DNA of 36,357 nt from Archangium sp. (GTDB lineage Bacteria; Myxococcota; Myxococcia; Myxococcales; Myxococcaceae), in assembly GCA_022843845.1 (NCBI GenBank), contig JALHMW010000039.1, positions 1 to 36,357 of the forward strand, written 5' to 3'. The position numbers and the translations under genes are program-made. This document shows positions 23,910-35,889 of the stretch, one piece after another (the stretch's first letter is position 1; each line of letters begins with the position of its first letter). The notes under the pieces were generated by a model. That model had not been told where the DNA came from. It saw nothing but the letters and a program-made list of their open reading frames with translations, and searched no databases.

Positions 23910-26503
23910 TCACCTTCGACCTCGAGCTGGACCACACCGAGGTGGAGTCAGAGCTCGTCATCGTCAGGCGCGCCGGAGTCCAGGGGCCCGTGCTGCTCGA
24001 CGGCGACCACGACGCCGAGGGCTCGGGACAGCTGCTGTCCATCTCCATCGACGGCGCGACGCTCCCCGAGTCGGCCTACGCGGTGACCGATGGAGGGCTG
24101 ACGCTGCACGCGCCGCCCGACCGCTTCACGCTGAAGACGCGCCGGCGCCTGACGCCGTCGAAGAACAAGAGCCTCGAGGGCCTCTACGCCTCGTCGAGCA
24201 ACCTCTTCACGCAGTGCGAGGCCGAGGGCTTCCGGAAGATCACCTGGTACGCCGACCGCCCCGACGTGATGAGCGTCTTCACCGTCACGCTGCGCGCCGA
24301 CCCCGAGCGCTTCCCCGTGCTGCTCAGCAACGGCAACAAGGTGAGCGAGCGCGACGAAGTCATCGCCGGGAAGAAGCGCCGCGTGGCCGTGTGGCACGAC
24401 CCGCACAAGAAGCCCTGCTACCTGTTCGCCGTCGTCGCGGGGAACCTGGTGGCGCGCTCCGATGCGTTCACCACGATGAGCGGCAGGCAGGTGGCGCTGA
24501 ACGTCTGGGTGCGCGCGCACGACCTCGACCAGACCGCGCACTGCATGGACAGCCTCAAGAAGTCGATGCGGTGGGACGAGACGCGCTTTGGCCGGGAGTA
24601 CGACCTCGACGTCTTCAACCTCGTCGCCGTGTCGGACTTCAACATGGGCGCGATGGAGAACAAGGGCCTCAACGTCTTCAACACCAAGTTCGTGCTCGCG
24701 CGGCCCGACACCGCCACCGACGTCGACTTCGCGGGCATCGAGGGCGTCGTCGGCCACGAGTATTTCCACAACTGGTCCGGCAACCGCGTGACGTGTCGTG
24801 ACTGGTTCCAGCTCTCGCTCAAAGAAGGCTTCACGGTCTTCCGCGACCAGGAGTTCTCGGCCGACGTCGGCTCGCGCTCCGTCAAGCGCATCGAAGAGGT
24901 GCGGCGGCTGCGCAGCCTGCAGTTCCCCGAAGACCAGGGCCCGACCGCGCACCCGGTTCGACCCGACAGCTACGTCGAGATCTCGAACTTCTACACGGTC
25001 ACCATCTACGAGAAGGGCGCCGAGGTCGTCCGGATGTACCTGACGCTGCTGGGCGAAGAGCTCTTCCGCAAAGGCACGGACCTGTACTTCAGCCGGCATG
25101 ACGGTCAGGCGGTGACGACCGACGATTTCCTCGCCTGCATGGCCGAGGTCAGCGGGCGCGACTTCACGCAGTTCTCGCGGTGGTACTCGCAGGCCGGGAC
25201 GCCGAAGGTGACGTCGAAGGGCTCGTGGGACGCGGCGAAGGGCACGTGGACGCTGACGCTCACGCAGACCGTTCCGCCCACGCCGGGGCAGAACGAGAAG
25301 CTGCCGATGCTGGTGCCGGTGGTGACGTCGCTCCTCGGGAACGATGGGAAGCCGGTGCCGCTCACCGTCGATGGTGTCGCGCGTGGCACCGAGTGCGCGC
25401 TCGAGCTGACGAAGGCGGAGCAGCGCTTCGTGTTCTCGGGGCTGTCGCACGCTCCGGTGCCGTCGCTGCTGCGTGGCTTCTCGGCGCCCATCATTCTCGA
25501 GACCGACGACGACGAGACCGCCCTGCTCTTCCGGCTCGCGCATGACGACGATGCGTTCAACCGCGTCGAGGCGGGCCAGGAGCTGTTCCTGCGGCACCTG
25601 TTCGCGAGCATCGCGGCGATTCAGGGAGGGAAGGAGCCCATCGCTCCGGCTGCCCAACTCGTCGACGCAGTGAAGACGGCGCTCGCGACCGCGCTCACGG
25701 CCGCCGGAGATCCCGCGCTGCTCGCCCTCGCGCTCAGCGTTCCCGGCATCGACGTCATCGGCGATCGCCTCGCCTGGGCCGACTACGCGAGCGCGCACCG
25801 GGCCCGAGAGCACCTCGTGACGACGCTGGCGACGGCGCTGCTCCCGCTCGTCACGCAGGTCGACGCACACCTGTCGAAGTCACTCGATGGCGTCGCCTAT
25901 CGCTTCGCCCCCGATGACGTGGGCCGTCGCAGCCTTCGCAACGTGATGGTGGCGTGGCGTGCACGGCTGGCCGATGGCGAAGCGCAAGTCCTCGCGCATC
26001 TTCGCCGCGCTGGCTCGATGACCGACACGCAGGCTGCGTTGTCACTGCTCTCGGCGACGACCAGCCCTGCACGCGACGAGGCCTTCAAGACCTTCTACGC
26101 GCAGTGGAAGGGCGAGGCGCTGATGGTCGACAAGTGGTTCGCGCTCCAGGCGACGAGTACCCGACCGCAGACGCTCGATGACGTGATGGCGCTGATGAAG
26201 CACGAGGCCTTCACACTCGAGAACCCGAACCGCGCGCGCTCGCTCATCGCGGCGCTCGGCATGAGCAACCCGCTCCGCTTCCACGAGGCCAGCGGCCGCG
26301 GCTACGCGTTCCTCGGTGAGCAGGTGCGCACGCTCGACGTGTTCAACCCGCAGATCGCCGCGCGCATGCTGACGCCGCTGACGCGATGGAAGCGGCAGGA
26401 CCCACCGAGGCAGGCGCTGATGAAGCAGGAGCTTCAGCGCATTCTCGACCGCGAGGGCTGCAGCAAGGACGTGTACGAGATCGTGACCAAGTCGCTGGCG
26501 TGA
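23831..26503 (+). CDS. pepN: Aminopeptidase N (M1 family, E. coli PepN type)
   Basis: 890 residues from ATG 23831, as usual for PepN (870 in E. coli); the frame is open further up but the family starts here. The exopeptidase motif GAMEN is at 273-277. Zinc ligands are His309, His313 and Glu332 in HEYFHNW plus the Glu 19 residues on; Glu310 is the general base. The following DWFQLSLKEG and FRDQEFSADVGSR match PepN closely. After the catalytic domain come a beta domain and a helical C-terminal superhelix. It is cytosolic, removes N-terminal residues from peptides, and works in protein turnover. The gene starts at the right end of the repeat and is read away from the iron island. Confidence 0.97.
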   Translation: MPRDATPKTIRLAEYTPPPFAIERVTLTFDLELDHTEVESELVIVRRAGVQGPVLLDGDHDAEGSGQLLSISIDGATLPESAYAVTDGGLTLHAPPDRFTLKTRRRLTPSKNKSLEGLYASSSNLFTQCEAEGFRKITWYADRPDVMSVFTVTLRADPERFPVLLSNGNKVSERDEVIAGKKRRVAVWHDPHKKPCYLFAVVAGNLVARSDAFTTMSGRQVALNVWVRAHDLDQTAHCMDSLKKSMRWDETRFGREYDLDVFNLVAVSDFNMGAMENKGLNVFNTKFVLARPDTATDVDFAGIEGVVGHEYFHNWSGNRVTCRDWFQLSLKEGFTVFRDQEFSADVGSRSVKRIEEVRRLRSLQFPEDQGPTAHPVRPDSYVEISNFYTVTIYEKGAEVVRMYLTLLGEELFRKGTDLYFSRHDGQAVTTDDFLACMAEVSGRDFTQFSRWYSQAGTPKVTSKGSWDAAKGTWTLTLTQTVPPTPGQNEKLPMLVPVVTSLLGNDGKPVPLTVDGVARGTECALELTKAEQRFVFSGLSHAPVPSLLRGFSAPIILETDDDETALLFRLAHDDDAFNRVEAGQELFLRHLFASIAAIQGGKEPIAPAAQLVDAVKTALATALTAAGDPALLALALSVPGIDVIGDRLAWADYASAHRAREHLVTTLATALLPLVTQVDAHLSKSLDGVAYRFAPDDVGRRSLRNVMVAWRARLADGEAQVLAHLRRAGSMTDTQAALSLLSATTSPARDEAFKTFYAQWKGEALMVDKWFALQATSTRPQTLDDVMALMKHEAFTLENPNRARSLIAALGMSNPLRFHEASGRGYAFLGEQVRTLDVFNPQIAARMLTPLTRWKRQDPPRQALMKQELQRILDREGCSKDVYEIVTKSLA

Positions 26504-26524
26504 CCGTCTGACGAAGGAGTGCGG

Positions 26525-26983
26525 ATGAGCACCAGGAGGACGACGAGCAAGCCGAAGCAGGCGCCACGCAAGTCAACGAAGCCCGTGAAGCTGCTCTCGG
26601 GCGGAAACCCGCAGATCTCGAAGGGCGACGGCGACACGCCGGTACAGGCGTACATCGCAGCCATGCCGGGCTGGAAACGTGAGCTGGGCGCGCGGCTCGA
26701 CGCGCTCATCGTGCGGAGCGTGCCCAGCGTGCGCAAAGCCGTGAAGTGGAACTCGCCGCTCTATGGCCTCGATGGCCAGAGCTGGTTCCTCGGGCTGCAC
26801 GTCTTCACGAAGTACGTGAAGGTGGCCTTCTTTCGCGGCTCCTCGCTGCGCCCGAAGCCGCCGGGTGAGAGCAAGAGCCCGGACACGCGTTATCTGGACC
26901 TGCGCGAAGACGAGCCGCTCGACGAGGCGCAGCTGGTGGCCTGGGTGAAGCAGGCAGCCGCGTTGCCGGGTTGGGTGATGTAG
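26525..26983 (+). CDS. DUF1801 (YdhG-like) domain protein
   Basis: 152 residues from ATG 26525, with GAAGGAGT 4-5 bp upstream; GTG 26519 is within that site. The first ~35 residues are Lys/Arg/Ser-rich and probably disordered. The rest has the DUF1801 features: YIAAMPGWKRELGARLDAL, VRKAVKWNSPLYG, and a final helix QLVAWVKQAAALPGW. The family is structurally known but has no established function. It begins 21 bp after pepN and is likely co-transcribed. Confidence 0.85.
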   Translation: MSTRRTTSKPKQAPRKSTKPVKLLSGGNPQISKGDGDTPVQAYIAAMPGWKRELGARLDALIVRSVPSVRKAVKWNSPLYGLDGQSWFLGLHVFTKYVKVAFFRGSSLRPKPPGESKSPDTRYLDLREDEPLDEAQLVAWVKQAAALPGWVM

Positions 26984-27175
26984 CCGACCTCCTGGCTGCA
27001 CCCGCGGTTCCGCCATCGTTGCGTGCGCCGCGGCCGCGCAGACGACATCAGGCCGACGGTCTGGCACTCCGGCCGTTCGTCCACTTTGCCTCCCACCCGC
27101 GGTCTGCCTCGTCTGATGGCTGTTGACTCATGCGTCTGTCGAGGCGAACACGTCGACACCTCAGGAGGCCGCACC

Positions 27176-30100
27176 GTGGGCTCGTTCAAGGAAGTCTCGT
27201 CGGAAGGTGAGTTCGGAGCGCTGGAGCACGGCGTCATCGAGCTCTGGAAGCAGCAGAAGACGTTCGAGCGGTCGGTCGACCAGCGGAAGGACGCGAAGAA
27301 CTTCATCTTCTACGACGGCCCTCCGTTCGCGACCGGCCTGCCGCACTACGGCCACCTCGTGGCCTCGACGCTCAAAGACATCGTGCCGCGCTACTGGACG
27401 ATGCGCGGCTTTCGCGTCGAGCGCCGCTTCGGCTGGGACACTCACGGCCTGCCCATCGAGATGCAGGTCGAGAAGACGCTGAACCTCACCGGCCCGAGCA
27501 GCATTCGGGAGTTCGGCGTCGCGAAGTTCAACGAGGCCTGCCGCGGCAGCGTGCTCACCTACGTCGAGGAGTGGCGCCGCACCGTCACCCGCGTCGGCCG
27601 CTGGGTCGACTTCGACGACGACTACAAGACGATGGACCTCTCGTTCATGGAGAGCGTCTGGTGGGTCTTCGCCGAGCTGTGGAAGAAGGGCCTCGTCTAC
27701 CAGGGCCGTCGCGTGATGCCGTACTCGTGGCGGCTCTCGACGCCGCTGTCGAACTTCGAGGCCGGCCTCGATTACCGGTCGGTCGACGATCCCGCGCTGA
27801 CGGTGCGGCTGACGCTCGACGAGCCGGTCGAAGGGAAGAAGGCGTCGCTCCTCATCTGGACGACGACACCGTGGACACTGCCGTCGAACCTCGGCGTCGC
27901 CGTGAAGGACGACATCGACTACGTGGTGGCCGATCACGAAGACGGCCAGCGCTACGTGCTCGCGAAGGACCTGCTGACGCAGACGCTCGGTGAGAAGGCG
28001 ACCGTCGTCGCGACGCTCAAGGGCAAGGACTTGATCGGCAAGACGTACGTGCCGCTGTTCCCGTTCTTCGCGAGCCGTAAGGCGAAGGGCGCGTTCCGCG
28101 TCATCCACTCCGCGCACGTCACCACCACTGACGGCACCGGCCTCGTGCACATGGCGCCGGCGTTCGGTGAAGACGACTTCGCGGCGTGCCAGGCCAACGG
28201 CATCGAGCTGGTCGATCCGGTCGACGCTGAAGGCAACTTCACCGCCGAGGTGCCGCCGTACCAGGGCAAGAACGTGAAGGAGGCCGACAAGCAGATCATG
28301 GCGGACCTCAAGGCGCAGGGGTCGCTCTTCAAGCACACGCAGATCCGCCACGAGTACCCGTACTGCTACCGGTCGGGCACGCCGCTCATCTACAAGACGA
28401 CGCCCAGCTGGTACGTGAAGGTCGAGCCACTGCGCGAGCGCATGGTGAAGAACAACGCCTCCATCCACTGGGTGCCGGGCTTCGTCGGAGAGAAGCGCTT
28501 CGAGAACTGGCTCAAAGAGGCGCGCGACTGGTCGATCTCGCGTTCGCGCTTCTGGGGCACTCCGATTCCGCTGTGGACCAGTGAGGACGGCAGCGAGTTC
28601 CACTGCGTCACGTCGGTCGAGGAGCTCGAGCAGCTCACCGGCGAGAAGGTGACCGACCTGCACCCGCACAAGATCGATCACCTGACGTTCACGAAGAACG
28701 GCAAGACGATGAAGCGCATCACCGACGTGTTCGACTGCTGGTTCGAGTCGGGCTCGATGCCGTACGCGCAGGTGCACTACCCGTTCGAGAACAAAGAAGC
28801 GTTCGAGCAGGCGTTCCCCGCGCAGTTCATCGCCGAGGGCCTCGATCAGACGCGCGGCTGGTTCTACACGCTGCTCGTGCTGTCGACGGCGCTGTTCGAC
28901 AAGGCGCCGTTCAAGAACGTCATCGTGAACGGGCTCGTCCTCGCAGAGGACGGCTCGAAGATGTCGAAGAGCAAGCAGAACTACCCGGACCCGAACACGG
29001 TCATCGAGAAGCACGGCGCCGATGCGTTGCGCGCGTACTTGATCAACTCACCGTTGGTGCGCGCCGAGCCGCTGCGCTTCTCGGAAGCCGGCGTGAAGGA
29101 AGTCGTGCGGACCGTGCTGCTCCCGCTCCAGAACGCGTGGAGCTTCTTCGTCACCTACGCGAACGTCGATGGGTGGAACCCGAAGACCGACCTCGCGAAG
29201 GCGCCCGTGCTCGAGCAGCGGCCGGAGCTCGACCGGTGGATCGTCTCGGTGCTGCAGTCGTTGGTGCGCGAGATCAACACGCAGATGGAGGGGTACTACC
29301 TCGACAAGGTCGTGCCCCCGATGCTGGGGTTCATCGACGACCTGACGAACTGGTACATCCGTCGATCGCGAAGGCGCTTCTGGAAGAGCGATGACGCGAC
29401 CGACAAGGCCTCGGCGTACGCGACGCTGTACGAGGTGCTGACGACGTTCTCGAAGGTGATCGCACCGGCGCTGCCGTTCTTCGCGGAGCGGCTGCATCAG
29501 AACCTGGTCGTAGAACCCGGAATGGCGAAGGCGGAGGACGACGAGAACGCCGAAGTCGTGCGCAACAGAGTCGCGTCGCTGAGCGCAGGACTCGAGAGCG
29601 TGAAGCACAAGCTCGACGAGCGAAGCGTTCACCTCTGCGAGTACCCGCAGCCCGACGAGAAGAAGATCGATCGCGCCGTCGAGCTGGCGATGAAGTCGGC
29701 TCGTGAGACCGTCACCCTCGGCCGTGCGCTGCGTGAGAAGCACAAGCTCAAGACACGGCAGCCGCTCCAGACGCTCACCGTGGTCTCGACCGACGCTGCC
29801 GTTCGCGCGGCCCTCACTGCCCATGCGGAGTTGCTCGAAGAAGAGCTCAACGTGAAGCAGGTGGTCGCGCTGGCCGATGACGCCGAGCTCGCCACCTTGA
29901 GCTTCAAGCCCAACCTCAAGACGCTCGGAAAGAAGCTGGGCAAGAAGCTGAAAGACGCCTCGGTCGAGATCGCTGCGCTCACCCGCGAGCAGTGGGCGGT
30001 GCTCGAGCAGGGCGGCACCGTGACCGTTCAGGGCGAGGCGATCTCGAAAGACGACGTGCTCGTCGCGCGTACCGCGAAGGGCGAGTTCGTCGTCGAGTCG

Positions 30101-30403
30101 TCGGGAGACCTCACCGTCGCCTTCGACACGAAGGTCACCGACGTGTTGCGCCGCGAAGGCCTGATGCGTGAAGTCGTGTCGCGCGTTCAGAAGGCCCGCA
30201 AGGACGGCGGGCTCGAGGTCTCCGACCGCATCGTGCTGTCACTCGCCACGACGGACGCCGACTTGAAGCTCTGTTTCAGCGAGCACGACACGCGCATCAA
30301 GGACGAGGTGCTCGCGGTGAAGCTCGATGTCCCGGCGAGCGGCGACGGCGAAGCGATGGACATCGATGGGCACGCCGTCACGGTGAAGGTGACGAAGGCC
30401 TGA
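27176..30403 (+). CDS. ileS: Isoleucyl-tRNA synthetase, type 2 (eukaryote-like)
   Basis: 1075 residues from GTG 27176, chosen because AGGAGG lies 7 bp upstream and the conserved N-terminus follows; the frame extends to 27023 without family similarity. The HIGH motif appears as PHYGH (56-60) in the form GPPFATGLPHYGHL, which is that of eukaryotic and type-2 bacterial enzymes. KMSKS is at 595-599. The editing domain includes WTTTPWTLPSN; the anticodon-binding part starts around residue 700. Length and HIGH form fit IleRS2, the class usually insensitive to mupirocin, rather than the bacterial type 1. It charges tRNA-Ile in the cytosol. A second, type-1 gene may exist elsewhere in the genome; this cannot be seen here. 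Confidence 0.97.
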   Translation: MGSFKEVSSEGEFGALEHGVIELWKQQKTFERSVDQRKDAKNFIFYDGPPFATGLPHYGHLVASTLKDIVPRYWTMRGFRVERRFGWDTHGLPIEMQVEKTLNLTGPSSIREFGVAKFNEACRGSVLTYVEEWRRTVTRVGRWVDFDDDYKTMDLSFMESVWWVFAELWKKGLVYQGRRVMPYSWRLSTPLSNFEAGLDYRSVDDPALTVRLTLDEPVEGKKASLLIWTTTPWTLPSNLGVAVKDDIDYVVADHEDGQRYVLAKDLLTQTLGEKATVVATLKGKDLIGKTYVPLFPFFASRKAKGAFRVIHSAHVTTTDGTGLVHMAPAFGEDDFAACQANGIELVDPVDAEGNFTAEVPPYQGKNVKEADKQIMADLKAQGSLFKHTQIRHEYPYCYRSGTPLIYKTTPSWYVKVEPLRERMVKNNASIHWVPGFVGEKRFENWLKEARDWSISRSRFWGTPIPLWTSEDGSEFHCVTSVEELEQLTGEKVTDLHPHKIDHLTFTKNGKTMKRITDVFDCWFESGSMPYAQVHYPFENKEAFEQAFPAQFIAEGLDQTRGWFYTLLVLSTALFDKAPFKNVIVNGLVLAEDGSKMSKSKQNYPDPNTVIEKHGADALRAYLINSPLVRAEPLRFSEAGVKEVVRTVLLPLQNAWSFFVTYANVDGWNPKTDLAKAPVLEQRPELDRWIVSVLQSLVREINTQMEGYYLDKVVPPMLGFIDDLTNWYIRRSRRRFWKSDDATDKASAYATLYEVLTTFSKVIAPALPFFAERLHQNLVVEPGMAKAEDDENAEVVRNRVASLSAGLESVKHKLDERSVHLCEYPQPDEKKIDRAVELAMKSARETVTLGRALREKHKLKTRQPLQTLTVVSTDAAVRAALTAHAELLEEELNVKQVVALADDAELATLSFKPNLKTLGKKLGKKLKDASVEIAALTREQWAVLEQGGTVTVQGEAISKDDVLVARTAKGEFVVESSGDLTVAFDTKVTDVLRREGLMREVVSRVQKARKDGGLEVSDRIVLSLATTDADLKLCFSEHDTRIKDEVLAVKLDVPASGDGEAMDIDGHAVTVKVTKA

Positions 30404-30421
30404 CGTTCGGACTCGAGTGCT

Positions 30422-31780
30422 TCACGGCGCGCTCGCGAGGAACCAGAAGTTCGACGAGCCCGACGGCAGGTACATGAACCCGCGGAGCAGCGGCAGGTAG
30501 CGCCAGCGGTTGTACACGCCGTTCACCGCATCTGGCGGCGTCGGACCCGTCGTCGGCTGCACGGTCGCTTCGAACGTGTCGGCGTTGATTCGCGTCACCG
30601 CGCCGCCAGTCGACGTCTTCACGTAGTACGCGTCGTCGCGGGCGAGGAACTCGAGGCCCGCCTGCTGCTGAATCGCGCTCGCCGCGCTCGGTCCGGTGAA
30701 GCTCACGTCGCTCGCCATCGACGTTCCGCTGAAGGTCACGACGAGGCCCTGCCGCTGCATCACCCGATAGGCGTTTCGCGTGAAGAGCACGCGCTGGCGA
30801 ACCGTGTCGACCGCCGACGGTGACTCGGTCACCACGTCGTTGCCCGCGTAGTTCGGCCGGGCGGCCAGCGTGCTCCACGTCGCGGTCGACGCGGTCCACT
30901 TGCGGAACGCACCTCCGAAGAAGGTGTAGGCGTCGTCAGTCGTCTCATGCTGCGCATACGGCCGGCCGATGTTGCCGCCTGCCGGCATCCCGCCCTCCCA
31001 CGTGCCCGCAGGATCCCAATCGTTGCTGGTCAGGCTGAACGCGTCGACCTTGCTGCTGCTGAAGTTCCCGGAGCCCCAGTTCGACCCCGCCGACAGCTTG
31101 AAGATGCGCCCGCGCGACCGCACGTACTGGAGCGCGTAATAGAGGTGCGTCGAGCTCGGCCGACCATCGGCGTAGTACTCGACCTCGACGCTGATCGCCG
31201 TGCCAGGCGTCGGGCCACGGAGCAACCGCCAGCGTGGTTGATCAGCCTGCAGGTCGATCTCGTACGCCTCGTTCCCTGCCCAGTCGCCGTGGCCTCCGGC
31301 GCCCGCGAGGTACACGCGGTTGTTGTCGCGATTCACCGCGAGTCCATTCCACGCGTTGATCCGCTGCGTCGGCGCCACCATCATTCCGTTGAAGGGATCT
31401 GCCACGCGCTGGTTCGACAACGCCGAGCCCGGGATCTCGACCCACTGCCAGGCTGCGAGTCCCTGCCTCCAGGTGGGTGTACCGCCGTCGACCGGACCCG
31501 GGCTTCCACCGCCGGCGACGACGCCGCCTGCCGAGCCTCCGGCCGTCGCACCGCCCGCCGAGCCACCCGCGCTCCCGCCGCTCGCCCCACCTGCCGTGCC
31601 TCCCGCCGCGCCTCCGCCAGCCGAGCCGCCTGCGCTGCTTCCACCGCTCGCGCCGCCAGCAACTCCACCGGCGATGACTGCACCTCCAGCGGAGCCTCCG
31701 GCAACGCCTCCATCGACCTCCGCCACGGTCGCCTCACACCCCGCCACCAGCACCGCCAACACCGCGAGCAGAGTTCTCAT
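30422..31780 (-). CDS. Gly-rich-linker lipoprotein with beta-propeller-like domain
   Basis: 452 residues, lipobox LVAGC (Cys15). Residues ~25-95 are GGSAGGxAGG repeats. The remaining ~340 residues contain repeated strand-turn units with Asn/Asp turns (GLAVNRDNNRVYLAGAGGHG, FFGGAFRKWTAST, DAYYVKTSTGGAV), which suggests a Kelch- or galactose-oxidase-like propeller. No active site could be named. Convergent with ileS, 18 bp between stops. The linker pattern matches the lipoprotein cut by the left window edge, implying a shared surface-display design. Confidence 0.85.
   Translation of the reverse strand: MRTLLAVLAVLVAGCEATVAEVDGGVAGGSAGGAVIAGGVAGGASGGSSAGGSAGGGAAGGTAGGASGGSAGGSAGGATAGGSAGGVVAGGGSPGPVDGGTPTWRQGLAAWQWVEIPGSALSNQRVADPFNGMMVAPTQRINAWNGLAVNRDNNRVYLAGAGGHGDWAGNEAYEIDLQADQPRWRLLRGPTPGTAISVEVEYYADGRPSSTHLYYALQYVRSRGRIFKLSAGSNWGSGNFSSSKVDAFSLTSNDWDPAGTWEGGMPAGGNIGRPYAQHETTDDAYTFFGGAFRKWTASTATWSTLAARPNYAGNDVVTESPSAVDTVRQRVLFTRNAYRVMQRQGLVVTFSGTSMASDVSFTGPSAASAIQQQAGLEFLARDDAYYVKTSTGGAVTRINADTFEATVQPTTGPTPPDAVNGVYNRWRYLPLLRGFMYLPSGSSNFWFLASAP
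31495..31708 (-). repeat. Coding GGSAGG-type repeat in lipoprotein linker
   Basis: In-frame degenerate repeats of about 12-15 bp encode GGSAGG, GGVAGG and GGASGG. The unit composition is like that at the left window edge, but the copies are less uniform. Confidence 0.8.
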
Positions 31781-31858
31781 CGTGCGAGCACATCGGAGTC
31801 ACGTTCGAGTGTCACGTCTTCGCTGCTGCCACCATGCGACCGCGGGACCGTCTCGTAC

Positions 31859-32596
31859 TCAACCGTCGGTGCGCTCGTCAGGGATCAGGCCGCACGCCTG
31901 CGCGACGTCGTCGCGGTACACGAGCCACGCGGCCAGCACCTGCTCCATCGACGCGATGACGTTCGCGTGCTCCGCCTCGGGAACGTGGTCGAGCATCACG
32001 CGCCACGCGGCCTTGCGGTGGTCACCCTCGACACCACGATGCGCCTTCGTCAGCGCCAGCGACTCGAGTGGCAGTCCGTAGTGCTTCACGAGCGGGTGCT
32101 CCGACAGCGCGGGCTCGGGCCTCGCAGGCGCTGCTGCGTCGAACAAGGAGCGCTCGTGCGGCGTGCCCTCGAGGAAGAGCGTCACCACCGCCGCCGCGAC
32201 GCTCCAGCCTCTCGCCTGCGTCGTCTCATCCAACAGGCCGCGGTACAGCTTCGCCCCGGGTAACAACGTCACGGCCTCGAAGCGTGACAGCTCGAAGCCG
32301 AGGCCCTTCGGGTACTCCAGGAACAGCTCGGGGTGCGGCCGGCCCGCGTGCAGCCCACCGGTCTCTTCTTCGTAGAGGTTCTCGGCGAGCTCGCGGCGCA
32401 CGAACGGAATCGGGCACTGCACGTACGCGCGGCCCACCAGCACCGGGAAGTCGCGCACGAAGACTGCGTACTCCTGCTCGAGGTGCACGTGCAGCAGCGC
32501 CTTCGCCACCGTTCCATTCGTGAAGCTCGCCCACGCCCAGTGCTGCTTCTGCTCCATCACGCCGAGCAGGGCCTCGCGGAAGTCGTCGCGCGTCAT
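31859..32596 (-). CDS. Heme-oxygenase-fold diiron-type protein (PqqC/CADD/UndA-like)
   Basis: 245 residues from ATG 32596; an upstream GTG at 32629 is possible. The helical fold is suggested by EQEYAVFVRDFPVLVGRAYV and ENLYEEETGG followed by HPELF (His88), the metal-ligand pattern of heme-oxygenase-like diiron oxidases. Later HRGVEGDH gives the H-x3-E-x2-H ligand set. Members perform very different reactions: PqqC closes a ring in PQQ, CADD makes p-aminobenzoate from a Tyr-derived donor, UndA decarboxylates fatty acids. No pqq, pab or fatty-acid gene is adjacent, so substrate is unknown. The neighbouring ppdK gene ends 82 bp upstream on the same strand. Confidence 0.82.
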   Translation of the reverse strand: MTRDDFREALLGVMEQKQHWAWASFTNGTVAKALLHVHLEQEYAVFVRDFPVLVGRAYVQCPIPFVRRELAENLYEEETGGLHAGRPHPELFLEYPKGLGFELSRFEAVTLLPGAKLYRGLLDETTQARGWSVAAAVVTLFLEGTPHERSLFDAAAPARPEPALSEHPLVKHYGLPLESLALTKAHRGVEGDHRKAAWRVMLDHVPEAEHANVIASMEQVLAAWLVYRDDVAQACGLIPDERTDG

Positions 32597-32633
32597 GGAG
32601 CGATTGTCAGGGCTCCAGCCCCTCGCCACAAGG

Positions 32634-32658
32634 GAGGCGCCACACGACGCGGCGCCCC
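32634..32658 (-). terminator. Hairpin after ppdK, possible terminator
   Basis: GGGGCGCC and GGCGCCTC pair over eight bases around a nine-base loop between the ppdK stop and the next gene. No T tract follows, so it is a weak terminator or a processing hairpin. Confidence 0.35.
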
Positions 32659-32678
32659 GGCGATCTCGCTTCGTCCGT

Positions 32679-35450
<2,772 letters not shown>

Positions 35451-35460
35451 GCCGTCGACG

Positions 35461-35484
35461 CGTGCATGGCGCGCGCCATGCACG
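35461..35484. promoter_or_regulatory. 24-bp perfect palindrome before ppdK
   Basis: Arms CGTGCATGGCGC and GCGCCATGCACG are exact reverse complements with no spacer. It ends 10 bp before the ppdK ATG and could be an operator or, in the transcript, a hairpin over the ribosome site. Confidence 0.55.
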
Positions 35485-35507
35485 ACTGAGGAGGACCGAG
35501 AACCTGA

Positions 35508-35524
35508 TGCGCAACGGTTGCGCA
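35508..35524. promoter_or_regulatory. Second palindrome between ppdK and the divergent small gene
   Basis: TGCGCAA and TTGCGCA flank CGG, a perfect 7-3-7 inverted repeat 23 bp from the first. Its position in the divergent 119-bp gap fits an operator for either gene. Confidence 0.5.
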
Positions 35525-35569
35525 GATGGGTTGGCTGGCGAGCGGACTTGCGCTCCACTGAGAGGCACC

Positions 35570-35875
35570 ATGGGCAAGAACGACAAGACCGAAGCCACCA
35601 TCGAGAACCGCGTCTACCTGTTCGAGTCACTCGCTGCGGCGTTCCTCGAGAAGGCGTCAGCGGACCTGGCTGGAAAGAACCCGGCGCGGAGGGCCCGGGT
35701 GATTCGTGCGCTCGCCGACCTCGCGTTCGTCAGCTGCGCGGTCGCCGACACCGGTGATCAGTCACCCAAGGCCGTGCGCAAGAAGGTGCTGAGCGCGGTC
35801 GAGCTCGAGGAGGCGGTGGACGTCGCGGTGCTCGCTCAAGATGATGGGGAAGACGAGCCGCACGCCGAAGATTGA
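35570..35875 (+). CDS. Small acidic-tail protein of unknown function
   Basis: 101 residues from ATG 35570, with GAGAGG 4 bp upstream. It is predicted helical (ENRVYLFESLAAAFLEKA, RVIRALADLAFVSCAVAD), with no signal, and ends in an acidic stretch (DDGEDEPHAED). No family recognised. It is divergent from ppdK and shares its palindromic upstream region; convergent with the next gene, 14 bp between stops. Confidence 0.65.
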   Translation: MGKNDKTEATIENRVYLFESLAAAFLEKASADLAGKNPARRARVIRALADLAFVSCAVADTGDQSPKAVRKKVLSAVELEEAVDVAVLAQDDGEDEPHAED

Positions 35876-35889
35876 TCCGACGACGCTCC

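Noticed and set aside
23948..25870. 640-codon minus-strand frame opposite pepN
   Set aside because: No recognisable motif; pepN on the other strand has every catalytic motif.
27161..29014. 617-codon minus-strand frame opposite ileS
   Set aside because: Low-complexity Leu/Val/Arg translation, antisense to a certain housekeeping gene.
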